NCBI GenBank assembly: GCA_021030905.1
Contig: JAGFMI010000024.1
Span: 496,001-560,000, forward strand
Direction of reading: 5' to 3'
DNA length: 64,000 bases
Source of the DNA: Pyrenula massariospora
Taxonomy: Eukaryota; Ascomycota; Eurotiomycetes; Pyrenulales; Pyrenulaceae
Shown: one piece after another, positions 45,160 to 57,059 of the stretch
Position numbering within the stretch: position 1 is the first letter of the stretch
Layout: every line of letters starts with the position of its first letter
Notes under the pieces: model-generated
The model's input: only the letters and a program-made list of their open reading frames with translations
What the model was told of the DNA's origin: nothing
Databases searched by the model: none
Position numbers and translations under genes: made by a program

Positions 45160-46512
45160 AGCCCCCCCAGTATTGTTCAAGTCCTCGAAGTCACCAACTC
45201 CAAAGAAACATTGAGCACGTCAATCGAGATCTTTACGTCGGAAACTTGATCGACGTTGATTTTCAGGATCAACTCACCCCACACGCAATATTTCACGCGC
45301 CAACCTCTCTAAAGAGCTGAGCTATAACACAGATGAGATGTCACTGTGTCCGTTCTCGAGCTTGGACCTTACCACACTTCATTTCAGTATCGAAACCTTA
45401 ACACTCACCAAATCCAACCTGGGGCGAAGCTGACCACTATGGTTTGTGACTGTGCGATTCAATACTTGGCTTCTATAGCCTTACCTCTCGAGTATGGGTT
45501 GACGCGGAGGTGCGCATGACAAAATGATCATACCTAATTCATCGTCGTATCCATATCGCTGTTAGATGTATTTAGTTTAGCCGAAGATGGAGAACAGTGA
45601 TGACTTTCATTTAACGGTCTCGCTTGACTATAGCTCGGCAGCTGGACGAGGACCTATGGGGACCATACTACACTCGACATGGTAGCAAAAAAGGGGGAGT
45701 GGGTCAGCACGTATTGTTAGGGGAGACGTAGCTCAACATATCTAGGATTTCCCTTGAGCCACCATTTTAGACAATCGCTACATCACTTTACTAGCAACAG
45801 GGAGGATATCTACCCATATTCGTGCTGTATTCTCGAAGAGATGATACAGATAAGCGCGTTACAATTAGGTGCGTTGGAAGCACTCCGATAATAGACCCCT
45901 GAAAAGGATAACGACTCTCTCAGAATATATAAGAAAGGTATTCAAGATTCTCATAGATACTCATGTACTACCAGTCAAACATATTGTGAGCTCTAGTATT
46001 CTGCGATTCAAACGTTGATCTACATAACAGATGGTCATTTTCTTAACCCAAACATTCTTTTACGTAAACATTATTTACCAATCAACTGGGTAAAATTATT
46101 TTGTCTAAAAATCACGACCTATACGATCTGATCTTAGATGTATGCTCACAATCAATCAATTATTGTGCCTTCATTGTCGGTGCCTGCAGTCGTGCTGTGC
46201 TACCCATGCTACCTTATCGGGGTATAGCATAGATATATGGTGCAAATTCTCACTACTATAGGCACAGTTCAGCAACAAGAGTTTGAAACTGTAGCTTTAG
46301 GTGGTTCATTAGCATATTACTATATCTATTTCTAGATTCCTAGGCGTCTTTTGCCTCCCTTTCATCGCTCGACTTCAACGTTAGCTACCAATCCTAACAT
46401 AAATGTGTAGGCAACCGTCGAGGTCCATAGTTAGGCACTAATCCTAAGTACGAACTCCTGTTCTACTCCAAAGGCTCAATAATTGTCTCAACTCCCTCCC
46501 AAGATGATCGTC
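45160..46512. other. intergenic, no gene seen
   Basis: This is a 1.35-kb stretch, AT-rich in its second half, without motif-bearing frames. It lies between convergent genes. Confidence 0.5.
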
Positions 46513-48531
46513 TTACCGATGGCGGTCGACGCCCACATCAGTGTGTAGCCTCTTTACCTCCTCTCTGAACAAATGCTTCAGACTCTCCTGATATGCTCGT
46601 CCCAAATAGCAGACCACTGCCATAAATCCCGTTGCCACGATACCAGCTTGCAACCAAGACCGACTTGATATCCTCGCAGTTTCTGTATCGGACGCGACAT
46701 TCACGCCCGGAGACACATCCAAGTGAAACCACCATGGTGCGTTCACATAGCAGAAGCATGTGCGGTAGACACCGATGATCTGCATAAGCGTGCCACCCAC
46801 GGCGGTGAACAGGGAGCCCACAAGTGGAACAAACTTAAATGGCAGCCAGATAACGAAGAATATAAAACATGAGCGAAAGGAACTTGGAAGAAAGGAAAGC
46901 AATCGAGAATAAATTAAAATGATGACACCATAGAGCCGGATTACCCATCTCCAGGGCCGGCTGAGCCATCTCAGCCACATCCACAGTGATCCCGGTTGGG
47001 CATCAAGCTCCATGGTAGCTTGAACCGTCAGTATGAATTGACAGCCAGCATAGCAGATAAAGCTCAAAGATCTACAACCGAATCCAACCGGAGGCGTAGA
47101 ATATGCCACCACCGCACCAGCGATCGCTGGTAACATGACGAATACGAATGTTGGGAGGAAGAGCCAGTACCACGTGAGAATCCCAACACTCTTCTTGATT
47201 CCTCGGCCATCGGCACATGTCTTCCACGCTTGTGTTTCCCGAAGCCATTTCATTTTGTTAGATCCTCGACGCCGCATGGGAACAGGCTGAAAAAGGGTCT
47301 CATAAACTTCGTTCCATCCAGTCAGCTTTCTGAGGAACTCGACACAGCCCTCCATCCCAACCTCAATCAAGGTTGGGAACCGAGAACTTGTCAAAACTTG
47401 CGGTTCATTACATATATGTTGATCAGAACCATCGTTAGCAGTCCTCGGATCATCTGGGCGTAGGTGTGCATCTTTACTGTTTATCCGTGCTTTCTGATTC
47501 ACTTCCTCTGGGAGCAATCCAACGATAGCGGAAGACGTGCTTGGATTGTTGCTGGCGAGCAAGCAGCCTGCAACAATGGAAACATGGACAACAATCATCC
47601 ATTCAATCCCAAAAGCGAGCGATATGGCTGCATCTTGGCTACTTGGAGAATTCTCTAGGTCCAGGATCGTGTAGACAAATGCACCAAGGTAAAAGAGCAC
47701 TGGCGCGCCCACGGCCGCACCAAAGATTGACTGGCAGCCTATCATGGAAAGAAGACGCGTTTCCACAGCTGCCTCGCGGGCCGAAGTTGTGTCTGAGCGA
47801 CCGAGGGCCTTTAGTATCTTTTTTTGTGGCTCTGCTATATCAAGAGCAAGGTTTCCGGATACGATGGTCAATAAAAGCTGCGTTCGTGGGCAGTGAGAAG
47901 CTGTTTCGACTTCAAATGGATGACTTTGAACGAACCGAAGGATTCGAAAATCGAGCAAAGCCTCAAAAAGGCCTTCGACTAACATTGGACCAGCCAACAT
48001 AACGATAGTGGAAATCCACATTATCGTGTCGATGATAACAACTGGGAACTCTGCCAGGATGGCCTGGGAAATCCAGCTCACGAGGTCGGCAACTGTTTCA
48101 TTCATCCCAACCAGAGATCGATGAAGACAAGCGTTTAATTGCACAATCGCTTTAGTATAGATCCAGGATTGGCGAGTTTCCATCTCCCGTGTTCGAGGAG
48201 TAGTCATTGCGAAGATGACGGAAGGGAGTAAGAATTGCACAATTGGCGCAGCCCATTGAGATGGAACATTCGCCTTTGAACGACCCCATCCAGGGCAATG
48301 TGTATGGCAAAAGCTGTAGCTGACGTAGGCGTCTGGGGCAGGGGCGACAGGAGTGCCATTGGACAAAAGGTGGTATGACTGCCCACACACAGCGTCGTTC
48401 GGTGAAATGTCAAGAAATTGACCCTCAGCTTTAGCCAGCGCGCAACATTTATCGCCATCATACCATGCATAAGTGAATCCCAACAGGTGTAAAAACAGGA
48501 TCAAGCCTGTATTCAAGCTCAACAATAACAT
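46513..48531 (-). CDS. polytopic membrane protein with Cys-rich N-terminal ectodomain
   Basis: This is a single exon of 672 residues from ATG 48531. A signal peptide (MLLLSLNTGLILFLHLLGFTYA) is followed by a short extracellular region with cysteines (DKCCALAKA, AVCGQSY, SFCHTHCPGW). About eight to nine membrane helices follow, for example near 95-115, 160-190, 265-290, 300-325, 450-480, 485-510, 535-560 and 562-590, and one near the end (LQAGIVATGFMAVVCYLG). A cytosolic loop of about 100 residues lies in the middle (about 345-440). No transport or enzyme motif is recognised. Similar proteins recur in ascomycete genomes as uncharacterised membrane proteins. It sits between the hydrolase-TPR gene and the CHAT pair; whether it takes part with them is inference from position only. 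Confidence 0.82.
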   Translation of the reverse strand: MLLLSLNTGLILFLHLLGFTYAWYDGDKCCALAKAEGQFLDISPNDAVCGQSYHLLSNGTPVAPAPDAYVSYSFCHTHCPGWGRSKANVPSQWAAPIVQFLLPSVIFAMTTPRTREMETRQSWIYTKAIVQLNACLHRSLVGMNETVADLVSWISQAILAEFPVVIIDTIMWISTIVMLAGPMLVEGLFEALLDFRILRFVQSHPFEVETASHCPRTQLLLTIVSGNLALDIAEPQKKILKALGRSDTTSAREAAVETRLLSMIGCQSIFGAAVGAPVLFYLGAFVYTILDLENSPSSQDAAISLAFGIEWMIVVHVSIVAGCLLASNNPSTSSAIVGLLPEEVNQKARINSKDAHLRPDDPRTANDGSDQHICNEPQVLTSSRFPTLIEVGMEGCVEFLRKLTGWNEVYETLFQPVPMRRRGSNKMKWLRETQAWKTCADGRGIKKSVGILTWYWLFLPTFVFVMLPAIAGAVVAYSTPPVGFGCRSLSFICYAGCQFILTVQATMELDAQPGSLWMWLRWLSRPWRWVIRLYGVIILIYSRLLSFLPSSFRSCFIFFVIWLPFKFVPLVGSLFTAVGGTLMQIIGVYRTCFCYVNAPWWFHLDVSPGVNVASDTETARISSRSWLQAGIVATGFMAVVCYLGRAYQESLKHLFREEVKRLHTDVGVDRHR

Positions 48532-49500
48532 TGTTCTAGAAGGCTCTGTGGCGCCCTAGACGCGAAAATCTCGTGTACAAGGAGACAACATCGATCCGAT
48601 TGGCTTACGTCGTAGAGCCTCGATAGGTCTGTACTCTGTCCACAACTTCCATTGATGTACTGAAAACTGTCTTGTAATGGATGCGACATGGCGCTGGGTA
48701 GAGATGGGGACAACATTTTATTCTGTTGTGCATTTCAGCCCTGAAGCTCCGGGAAGCAGCGTTATACCATCCCAAGTGCATGGCGGCATCAACTGCAAGC
48801 GTACTTCTAACTCGTTGATGCATGCGGCTGAGACCAACGAAAATCATGGTTCTAGATTCTTCGGCGCAAGTACCTTGACTCGGTGGCGCCTTTTTATGCC
48901 TCTGCGGCGCTTGAGTGTTCTGCTCCTCCAACCAAACAGGCTCAATTTTACCAAATAAAATTGTTGCCCCTCGTTTGGTAATTCCGAGGCGGCACAGAAC
49001 GCCATTATTGCCTTAGCGTGCACAGCCATAGGCAACAGTCCTCTTTAGAAGCCGAAATTCGCCATGGGCTCTTCTACCGACATGCAGACCGACATTCCAT
49101 TATTGCTTGGGCATCTCCGCATAAGCATGCAGGCAAATGGTCAATTTTTGGCATCAGTGTCTCTTTTGCTTCCAATAGGCATGTAAAAATGCGACAAGTA
49201 GGCCACTGCAAGCGGCACGGCAAGTTTCCAACCATGCCTGTAACGATGATGAACTGACTCCAATGTCAAACCCCCCTACAATTGAACAACTTCGGTGTCT
49301 TGGCCATAATCAAGTCTCTCCCTGGGCCAATATCTCTCATGTTGACTATTTCCACCAAAGAGGATCATGCAGCGCACAAACTGACCAGTCCGGTGATCTT
49401 GTTGGCTTAGAACGACAGGACCACATTTAGTATCTACATGACTGGCGCTTGATACACTCGTTTATGCTTATGCTGATGATTGAGCTGTTTTGGTTCACCG
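48532..49500. other. intergenic
   Basis: Short frames only (48605-48931 -, 49018-49257 +) with no motif. Confidence 0.4.
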
Positions 49501-49503
49501 GAG

Positions 49504-50143
49504 CTAGCTTAGTAGGTAGACGAAGACGTCGGAGCGATAGGGGCCGTCATGGCTACCCTCGGAATCTTGAACAGTAGATTGATGAAAATAGTGCCATCTT
49601 GGATCGTTCGGTAATTTTTGTTGTATGATAGCTGCAAATTGCCTTTTTTGTACAGAATGCAAAAATACGGACACGTCTAGACTTCTCCACTCTAAGGTCA
49701 GCTTCTCCGTCCAGATGATTTGTCGGATGTAGTGGTACCTACATTCATATTTTCGAGATGCTACCTTCAAGCTCCAGGGACTCGAAATTGGACGCATCTG
49801 AGTCGTCCTGGAGTTGGACCCATGCCTGTAATGATGAAGGCTTTCGCCTACAAGAAAGCAGTCAGAAGCACGAAGTGGGCGTCTGTCTAGCACTGTTGCA
49901 ATATTGGCCAGTATTAGCTTTCAAATTTGCGATCTTCTCGTGGGAGCCGAGTATAGTGGAGGCGGCGCAACCTTGATCTTGCTTTCGCTCGATGTTGCCC
50001 ACTGTGTCATTTGGAAATGGCCTGTGGACACAAGAATTGAAGTGGCCGATGCTGATGATATTGTTGACAACGAGCTCCGTTGAGTTCTTGATGTCTGGTG
50101 TAAAACAGCCTTTGAAGTATTTTTGGTTACTTTTAATAGGCAT
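49504..50143 (-). pseudogene. coding-like remnant of unknown family
   Basis: The 3' block (to the stop at 49504) reads HYIRQIIWTEKL, VSVFLHSVQKRQF and DPRWHYFHQS and is strongly protein-like. Upstream, a block in another frame reads AWVQLQDDSDASNFESLE. A further block at 50143-49862 opens with no ATG in good context. The possible introns between them do not restore phase. It lies just beyond the 3' end of the SERAC1-like hydrolase gene on the same strand and may be a dead partner gene. Confidence 0.3.
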
Positions 50144-50271
50144 TATAGGCTCTTACCCTAGGCCATAGACAGTGACTATGTCACACTGGAGTTAGTGGGC
50201 GCGGGAGACCAGAGAGAGATCGGGGGGGGGAGGGTAAAGTCCACATCGGGGAGGTAGCGCGCCCGCATGTG

Positions 50272-52751
50272 CTATGCAGGTTTCGGACCCTTACTCAAAT
50301 CCTCCAAAACGTATCTCACAACACTATACGAGTGATCACGCGGATGAAATTTTACCATATTTGAGTGATCCCGCTTGATAGGATGGGAATAGTTTGGACC
50401 GATTTCCCACGCTCGTGAGCCCAAAGTGGCCGAAGATGGTCCGACGATAAGCGCTGGTTCGCCGTCCATTTTCCAGCCCGAGGGACCCTAAAACAGATGA
50501 AAAAGGTTGTAGTCAGCATCGCTACCTAGCTTTCTCCGTGAGAGGTGGTGATAGATCCCAGACATTGCTTTTTTTAGAAGGGGTTATGGATGCGTTGCTG
50601 AAATACCTTTCTAGCCGTCGGCGAGAACTCTGTCTCATAAAATGAAACGATTTTACACGATTTGTAAGGAAACTTCAGGCAAAACGCCCGGTGTTGATTT
50701 CTCAAATAATCGGAGTCACGACGAAGACTGTGTAGGAAGGGCTCGTTGACCCTATCTTTTACCATAGGGAGAAGTGAGCTGATTTCCATGCCCTGGCTAG
50801 GGACGCCGAAGAAGAGGATACCCTTGATGGCCTGAGAAATGGCATAATCACATTCGTCGCCATCGGCCATTTGGATGAGGACCTATGATCGATGGTCAGT
50901 GAAACTCATGGGTATCCTCCTCCAACCGAAGGGCGAACGGGTTTTCTTTGCATTTCCTTTACGTACTTCCTTTAGCACGATACCGCCGAGACTATGCACC
51001 ATAAATATGATCGGTTTGCTGTTCAGTTCTCCTTCCTAATTCACTGTATTAGCCTTACTCTAGCCTGAAAAAAGTAGTTGAAAACGGCTGACAAGGAAAA
51101 TCGGTCACTTACAGTGCCCCAGGGTCTCCTCACTATCTTCAGAGCAGTTCGCAAAGTGCTCGCTAGAGCCTCGAGGTCTTGAAATGACCGACTGTCCTCG
51201 AGCTTTGTGTCGTATCCGTATGTTAGGATCCGAGCATCTGGAAAATCTCTCGGGAGGTCATCGCGCAACCACATGTGGTTGCCGTTGCGCTCTTTGAAGG
51301 ACCCAAAACCATGACCTCCAAGGCCGGAGAGGGCGATGATGCTATTTGTTTCCCCTTAATTCTAAATTATTCTTTAACAGATTTAGGTGGGTTAATTTAC
51401 GCACTCGAAAAGGTGCTGCGAACCTTCCTTTGGTAAGGCGAGGATGGTGAAGTTATGGAAGTGGGTGTCAAGAATGACATGCCGTTGTCTTCCAGTTGGA
51501 AGGGTTCCATGAACCAAAAGGGGGTAAATCTCTTGTTGCCGCTGGTTGCGCTTGGAAAGAGACAAGTCAAGTTGGGCGGATTCGACCGTTGCAACCTTCT
51601 CGTCTTGGTTTTCCGCGTCCAAAACAAGAGAGCGCAGCTCAATGTCGTACTCTTCGTGATCGCGCCCAAAGAGACCACGAAATAGTTCCGAGACATCGTT
51701 AGGGCTATACTCAGCTGGAATACCCCGGACCCGGAGCGTTTTTGGTGTTGCTCTCGCTGAGGAGGCTTTCTCCGGACGCAGAGACTCCTCGTGAGCTGGG
51801 CGTACGTCCTGTTTGACGAGTCAGCTTATCGATACCCTTGGTGTTATAATAAAAGTGAGTCTAAATCACCTCATATCCAGAGATTAGGTCTGCCCAGTCA
51901 ACATCGGTCAGTGTTTCAAACTGGGTAGTTCTGAGCCCTTCTCCGATGAAGGGTCCTGGCTCTCTCGAAGGGAAGAGGACAGGGTCATCCTTTAGCCACG
52001 GAAGTGCGAGAAGCTTTCTGTAAAGCGGCATATCCAGGACTACCTTGACTGTTGCTTGAAAAGCATATTCACATTCCACAGCAACCGCTACATTCATTTC
52101 ATCCGGGATACCGACGGGCGGCTCGCCCCTTTCTTTCACGATCCAACAGGCTTTGTGCATGTCCCTCTTTCGGTTGTCTGACCAGGGTTTACCACTAATA
52201 ATCAAATTGGGAGTGCTGTCAATATTTCTTCTCGCGTTGCTTTCCGGCACTGGGCTCACATCTGGCGACGCAGTTCGGACAAGAGATTGCTGTTCAACTC
52301 TGTAAAGCCAAGTTCCTCCATCCACGTTAGCGGTGCCGTACACCTTGGAGGGGGAGAGGTTGCGAACAACTGGTTGGCCATCACTGCTGTTATGGGCGCT
52401 TAGGCTAGGCGGGCGTGGCTCAAATGAGACTTCGACTTCGAGATGTCGAAATTGATGGGCGATCTTTGGAGCATGCAAAAAGAGCCGAATGACGATGATG
52501 GCAGCCTTCTTCTTCTTGAAAGTACCGTAACAAACTTTGCTGATAGTTGCGATCAACCCGCCACCCCTAAATTCATTCTGGGTGATTTTGGTCCTGGTTT
52601 CATCGCCGACATTTTGTTGGGGACCTAATTCGCTTGACAGTAGCTCAGTGTCAAAATTAACAGCTCTTGGCCTCAGTGAATGAAGATACGCTTGGGTATC
52701 TGATTCCTGGTATTCTCGCTCCATGTCCTCGCTGTTGATGGCCAAATCTTC
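50272..52751 (-). CDS. SERAC1/DUF676-like alpha/beta hydrolase with a fungal N-terminal domain
   Basis: Exons are 52751-51870, 51808-51405, 51341-51113, 51035-50967, 50882-50607 and 50487-50272, all phases consistent. The first ATG inside exon one is 52724, giving 682 residues, but exon one is open from an acceptor (GTCGTAG) and the protein probably starts further up. Residues about 70-200 form a beta-rich domain (IVIRLFLHAPKI, LEVEVSFEP, VYGTANVDG). The hydrolase follows: DIIALSGLGGHGFGSF, MWLRDDLPRDFPDARILTYGYDT, FMVHSLGGIVLKE and ILFFGVPSQGM. The Ser elbow HSLGG is intact. The end (HSNMVKFHPRDHSYSVV) supplies the usual His region. Such domains head many fungal NLR proteins and relate to lipid-acting SERAC1. 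It is divergent from the CHAT gene. Confidence 0.87.
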
Positions 52752-53371
52752 CTACGACACCCACAGAGGCAAGTTATCAGAAGAGATTTTGGTTGGCGAG
52801 AGAGCTGATTGCTTGCGCTTTTATCAAGTTGTGGAAGAGATGGACTCCCAGCTTCGGGTCTGAGTTGATTCCCGCAATCAAGTTCCGAGCTACATGGGTG
52901 CGCGAGTATGCCGAGCGCGAGATCGCTTGAATTGCGAAACTTGAAACATTAGGCTAGCGAAAAGCCTCTTGGTGGCTTTTTCGCCAAGAAGGTAGGCCTG
53001 GGCAGGTACAAATCAAGCAATTTGTGGAACGCGGTGTGAACGACTATCACCGCGCCGACATTGCGAATCGCTCCGGTGCCACTGATGATCACGGGCGGCG
53101 GATTAAGCCTGCTAGCCCCACCTAAGTCAATCTCACAAAGATCTGGCAAGCAAAAGCTTCGCTTAATTTTCGATTTGCTGTCTATACTATTTCTGAAATT
53201 CTTCAATTTGCACAAAACTCCGGTTTGATCTATTCTGGTTGGTCCGAAGTACTCGTCAGGCTGGCACGTCTATTTCGTTCGCAAGCTGTCTGTTACACCC
53301 TCTCTTCTCCTGCGTATTCATCACTTCGGGAAGATCTAGGTCACAACTGCGCCGTCCACGCTTGAGGAGGG
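52752..53371. promoter_or_regulatory. divergent region between the hydrolase and CHAT genes, with likely extra hydrolase exons
   Basis: On the minus strand an open frame (53282-53018, no ATG; PDEYFGPTRID, SGTGAIRNVGAV) is followed by a possible intron (donor GTACCT, branch CTAATG, acceptor CAAG). A second open block follows (AISRSAYSRTHVARN, GINSDPKLGVHLF) that could lead into the exon at 52751 through an intron with acceptor GTCGTAG. An ATG at 53321 could be the start, but its phase does not fit. If these exons are real, the two divergent starts lie about 50-100 bases apart. Confidence 0.4.
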
Positions 53372-56300
53372 ATGGACGCTGAAGCTGCAACAATAGACGC
53401 GGGTCAAGTGGTCACCAGCGACAGCGTTTCTACTTACGTCAAAAGGGTGAGAGACTTGCGTATTCATGGTAGGTATGCAGACGCGGTAACTGAGCTGGAA
53501 AAACTCATTGCAAGATTTGGGCCCGACGCCTGTCTCGTGCTTGAACTGAGTGACCTGTTTTTTGTGCAAGGATTTATTGCTAGAACCAATGAGTTCCTTG
53601 ACAAGCATCCAGCCCCTAAAAATGCCAAGGACGATCCTGCCGTAGCAGCAGCTCAACTTATCCACTGCTTTTCGCGATTCTTTGCTACAGCTCAGTTCAA
53701 AGAGTCCCTAGCGCAAGCAGAGATGGTCTATGGTCGTTTTAGTTCGGGCCCGCATAATGAAGTTGTAAATGATGCGACGGTAGGGAGCTTTCCTCAATTC
53801 TGCACTCGAGGTTAGAACACGCTTGACCGATATAAAATAGGTTCGAATTGAAACCTACTACTGCAAGTTCTGGCATCTTGCGGCTCAGTGTGGAGTCCTC
53901 GACGGTTCTCATGTCCAAAAGAAGCTCCTACCTAGGCTTCAGCTTGCATTCCATGTTTGTTTACAACGCGACGACTTCTTCAACGCTCTTTCAGTCGCTA
54001 GAACATACAGTGCTTGCCGCGATGGTCCAGAAAGCAATTCTCTTGCTGAAATTCTTGCAACGAGCGAGCAAACACCTTCACTCTATCAAGCTCATGCTCG
54101 GCTCCTTCTTGCTGGAACTATTACTTCTGAGGATCGAAGAAAGGAGCAAGATGAACTCTACGCATCGACCCTAAAGCACTTTCAAGATGAAAACCATATT
54201 CATGGTATGTTGGATACGGAGATTGCTATGGTATGCCGTCTACCTCTCGACCCAGCCGATAGTGCTTTTGAGGAAAGATTACAGAAATTGTTCAAGAGCT
54301 ACGAATCGCTGAACTATCCCACCGGCTACGGAGAAGCCCTGCTACGACTACTGGATCTTGCGCATAGCCTTCACAATTTTCAAATGGAACTCCTCATTGT
54401 TGACGAACTTGAATCTCTGTTCCGTGCTTCGACGTCTAGACTTCCTTGGCTTATGGTCCGAGTCTCAACACTGGCCAGGCGTTCAATGGCTGGCGCAGAC
54501 CGTGGAAAAATCATCCAAGGTGGCGAAGCTCTCTGGAACGACTTGGCCGAGTCTGACTGTGCATTTTTCAGAGGCCAGGCCGCGCAGCTTGTCTCGCAGG
54601 CCTATAGTGCCCTCAAAGATCGAGAAATGATGGCCATCTGGTCTCAAAGAGCCCAAAACGATTTACCCTATACCAACCTAACTGCTATTCCTTCCTTGGT
54701 AGCGAATTTTGATTTGAGCAGCTATGAGGGCCTGTCACAATGCTATGGAATGGTTTCGTCTCTTGTGAATCCCGCATCGCAAGACTACTCTCCAGCAGTC
54801 GCTGTTGAGAAGATTGAAGTCTTTCTAGATCAAGTGCTTGTCCACGCAAACCGAGATCCGCGGTCATGGGATATGATTGATGATATCATCAAATTGTACG
54901 ATGAGAATCTCTCCAGATTTACGGACGCAAGACAGATGCCGGTATCGATGGCCAAATTGCGCGAATCACAGGCGACTCTGCTAACACTAAGAGCGTCTTC
55001 CAGGCAGGACATCGACCTAGAACTAGCTGCACTGGGACCTTTGCAGGAGGCCAGAAATCTTCATCTAAAGACGAAGGATCTGGGGCGAGCAATAATGGTC
55101 CTTCAACGAGAGGCCCTACTCAATGTTGGTATTGCCCAAAAGTTTGAGAGAACACGAGATCCTCAGGAGCAGCTGGCATGGGAAACTGCTCTGAAACACT
55201 ATCGGACCGCACTTGATTCAGCCGATCAATTAGGTCTCACCTTTATAGCGGTAGATAACGCATATTGGGTTGCTTTCTGCGAGTATCGACAGTGGGCAAA
55301 AGGGCGTCGCTCAGCAGAGGCTGTGCTGAAGTCCCTTCTACTGGCAGAAAGCTTCGTGAACCGACAGAGACAAGAGGTATCAATACTGCGTGGGATGGCC
55401 GCAGCCATTGCCAAAGGACAGCTGTCTTCGGATGAACATGCTCGAAACATATATCGACTGGCCATTCAAGTCTGCAATAGCAATGGCAATGCGCTCGATG
55501 CTTGGAGCTGGGTACAGAAGTCCAAAGCACGCAGCTTGTCAGATCTATTGGGACTTGGCGTTTTCGTCCCGCTTGAATTGACGGAGAGAATACAACAGGA
55601 CGCGACCTGTCGAGAATTGTTTCAAATTGAGCAATCTTTGGCGGAGCAGCTGACAGCAGCTCCCGACACAGAGCGCTTCAAACACAGGATTAAATTGGAA
55701 GACCACCAGAAAACAATGAGAAAGCAAGAAGTAATGGCTGAGCTTCTCGATCTACGCGAAGGTGCCCCAATCACATTGAAAGACCTATCGGCCAATGGCA
55801 CCAAAACTCATGCTGGATGCCAATCTGGTAGAACGAAAGTCTTCGTCGACTGGGTTGCTACGGAGTGGGGCCTTTCCATGTACATTACGAAAGAGGGAGA
55901 AATTCCCATTATGAGACAACTTCCGACCAGCTTGAAGATAATACATGAGTGGGTATCGGAGCATTTGAACAAAGCGAGTGGTGGAACATTGATGGGAATG
56001 CACGAGGAAGATGAAGTGGATGAAGGCCCCTTGCGAGATATTGACGCTTTGATTGCTCCACTAGCCGAGCTTTCTGACCCTGATGACTTGCTCGTGCTGT
56101 GCCCTACTGATGCTCTCCACGCTCTGCCTTTGCATGCGCTGCGTCTCGGCCCCAGAGAAGACCGAGAAATGCTCATCGAGCGGAACCCCATCGTCTACTG
56201 TGCGAGTTTGACAAGCTTTGTCCAGTGCTGCCGCCGCGCTGCTTCGAGGACGACGATGGCCAGTAAGGTCGAGAAACGAATCTTGGCGGTCTACGAGCCC

Positions 56301-57059
56301 GAATCTGAACCTGAGAACGACTACAGCAAGCAGTTCAGCAGCGAGGAGCAACTTCAGGTTTATTCTTCCACCGAACGCCTGGCAGTTACCATCAATGGTG
56401 AGTCACTATGTGGAGAAAAGGTCACGAGACAGTCATTCAAAGATTCCCTTGAGAATGCCGACATTGTCCATTTCTTCGGTCACTATGACTATACAGGAGA
56501 GCGCATCTCCGAACAGTCGCTTCGTCTTTTCGGCGAGGAGCTCGGAGAGCAGGGTGGTGAGTTCTGTCCTCATTGCTGATCTTAGAATGTTACCACACCG
56601 TCGAAATCCTTTATGTTTCTCTCGTTGTTGTTGTCTGACACAACACTTGCAGCAGAATCTCGACCGACGACTATCGCGGTGAAAGATCTCTTTGACTTCC
56701 GTGTCAAAGTCTCACACATGTCTTTGCTAGCATGCGCATCAGCAGTGCAGAAGTTTCAAACCGGCGACGAACCCCTAGGCCTAGTGACTGCATTTCTCTC
56801 TGCGGGAGCAACATCTGTGCTCGGCGCACTCTGGCCAGTCCAATCGTCTGCAGCCCGGTTATTCTCTGAGTGTTTTTACGCCTATCTATCATCGTCGGCG
56901 GAGCATGACGCGGGAGTTTACGACCTTGCTTACGCCGCGAGGGAAGCAATTTTGGATGTCAAGCAGCACTGGGAGTTCCGGCAACCGTATTACTGGGCTC
57001 CATTCGTGCTGCATGGTGCGTGGTTCCTCCGTGGGGATCTAGAATTGATGAAAGTTTAA
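53372..57059 (+). CDS. TPR-CHAT protein, caspase/separase-like protease domain
   Basis: Exons are 53372-53779, 53841-56556 and 56656-57059; together 3528 bases, 1175 residues. Introns have donors GTAGGG and GTGAGT and good acceptors. Residues about 20-700 are helical TPR-type repeats (YADAVTELEKLIARF, ALKHYRTALDSADQLG, EQLAWETALKHYR). The CHAT domain occupies about 760-1175. It has the fold marker LLVLCPTDALHALPLHAL, the catalytic His in ADIVHFFGHYDYTG and the catalytic Cys in SHMSLLACASA. The closing block GLVTAFLSAGATSVLGALWPV follows. The second intron falls between the His and Cys blocks. CHAT proteases cut partner proteins in cell-death and defence systems, including fungal ones. Both catalytic residues are present, so activity is plausible; the substrate is unknown. 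Its divergent neighbour is the SERAC1-like hydrolase. Confidence 0.9.
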
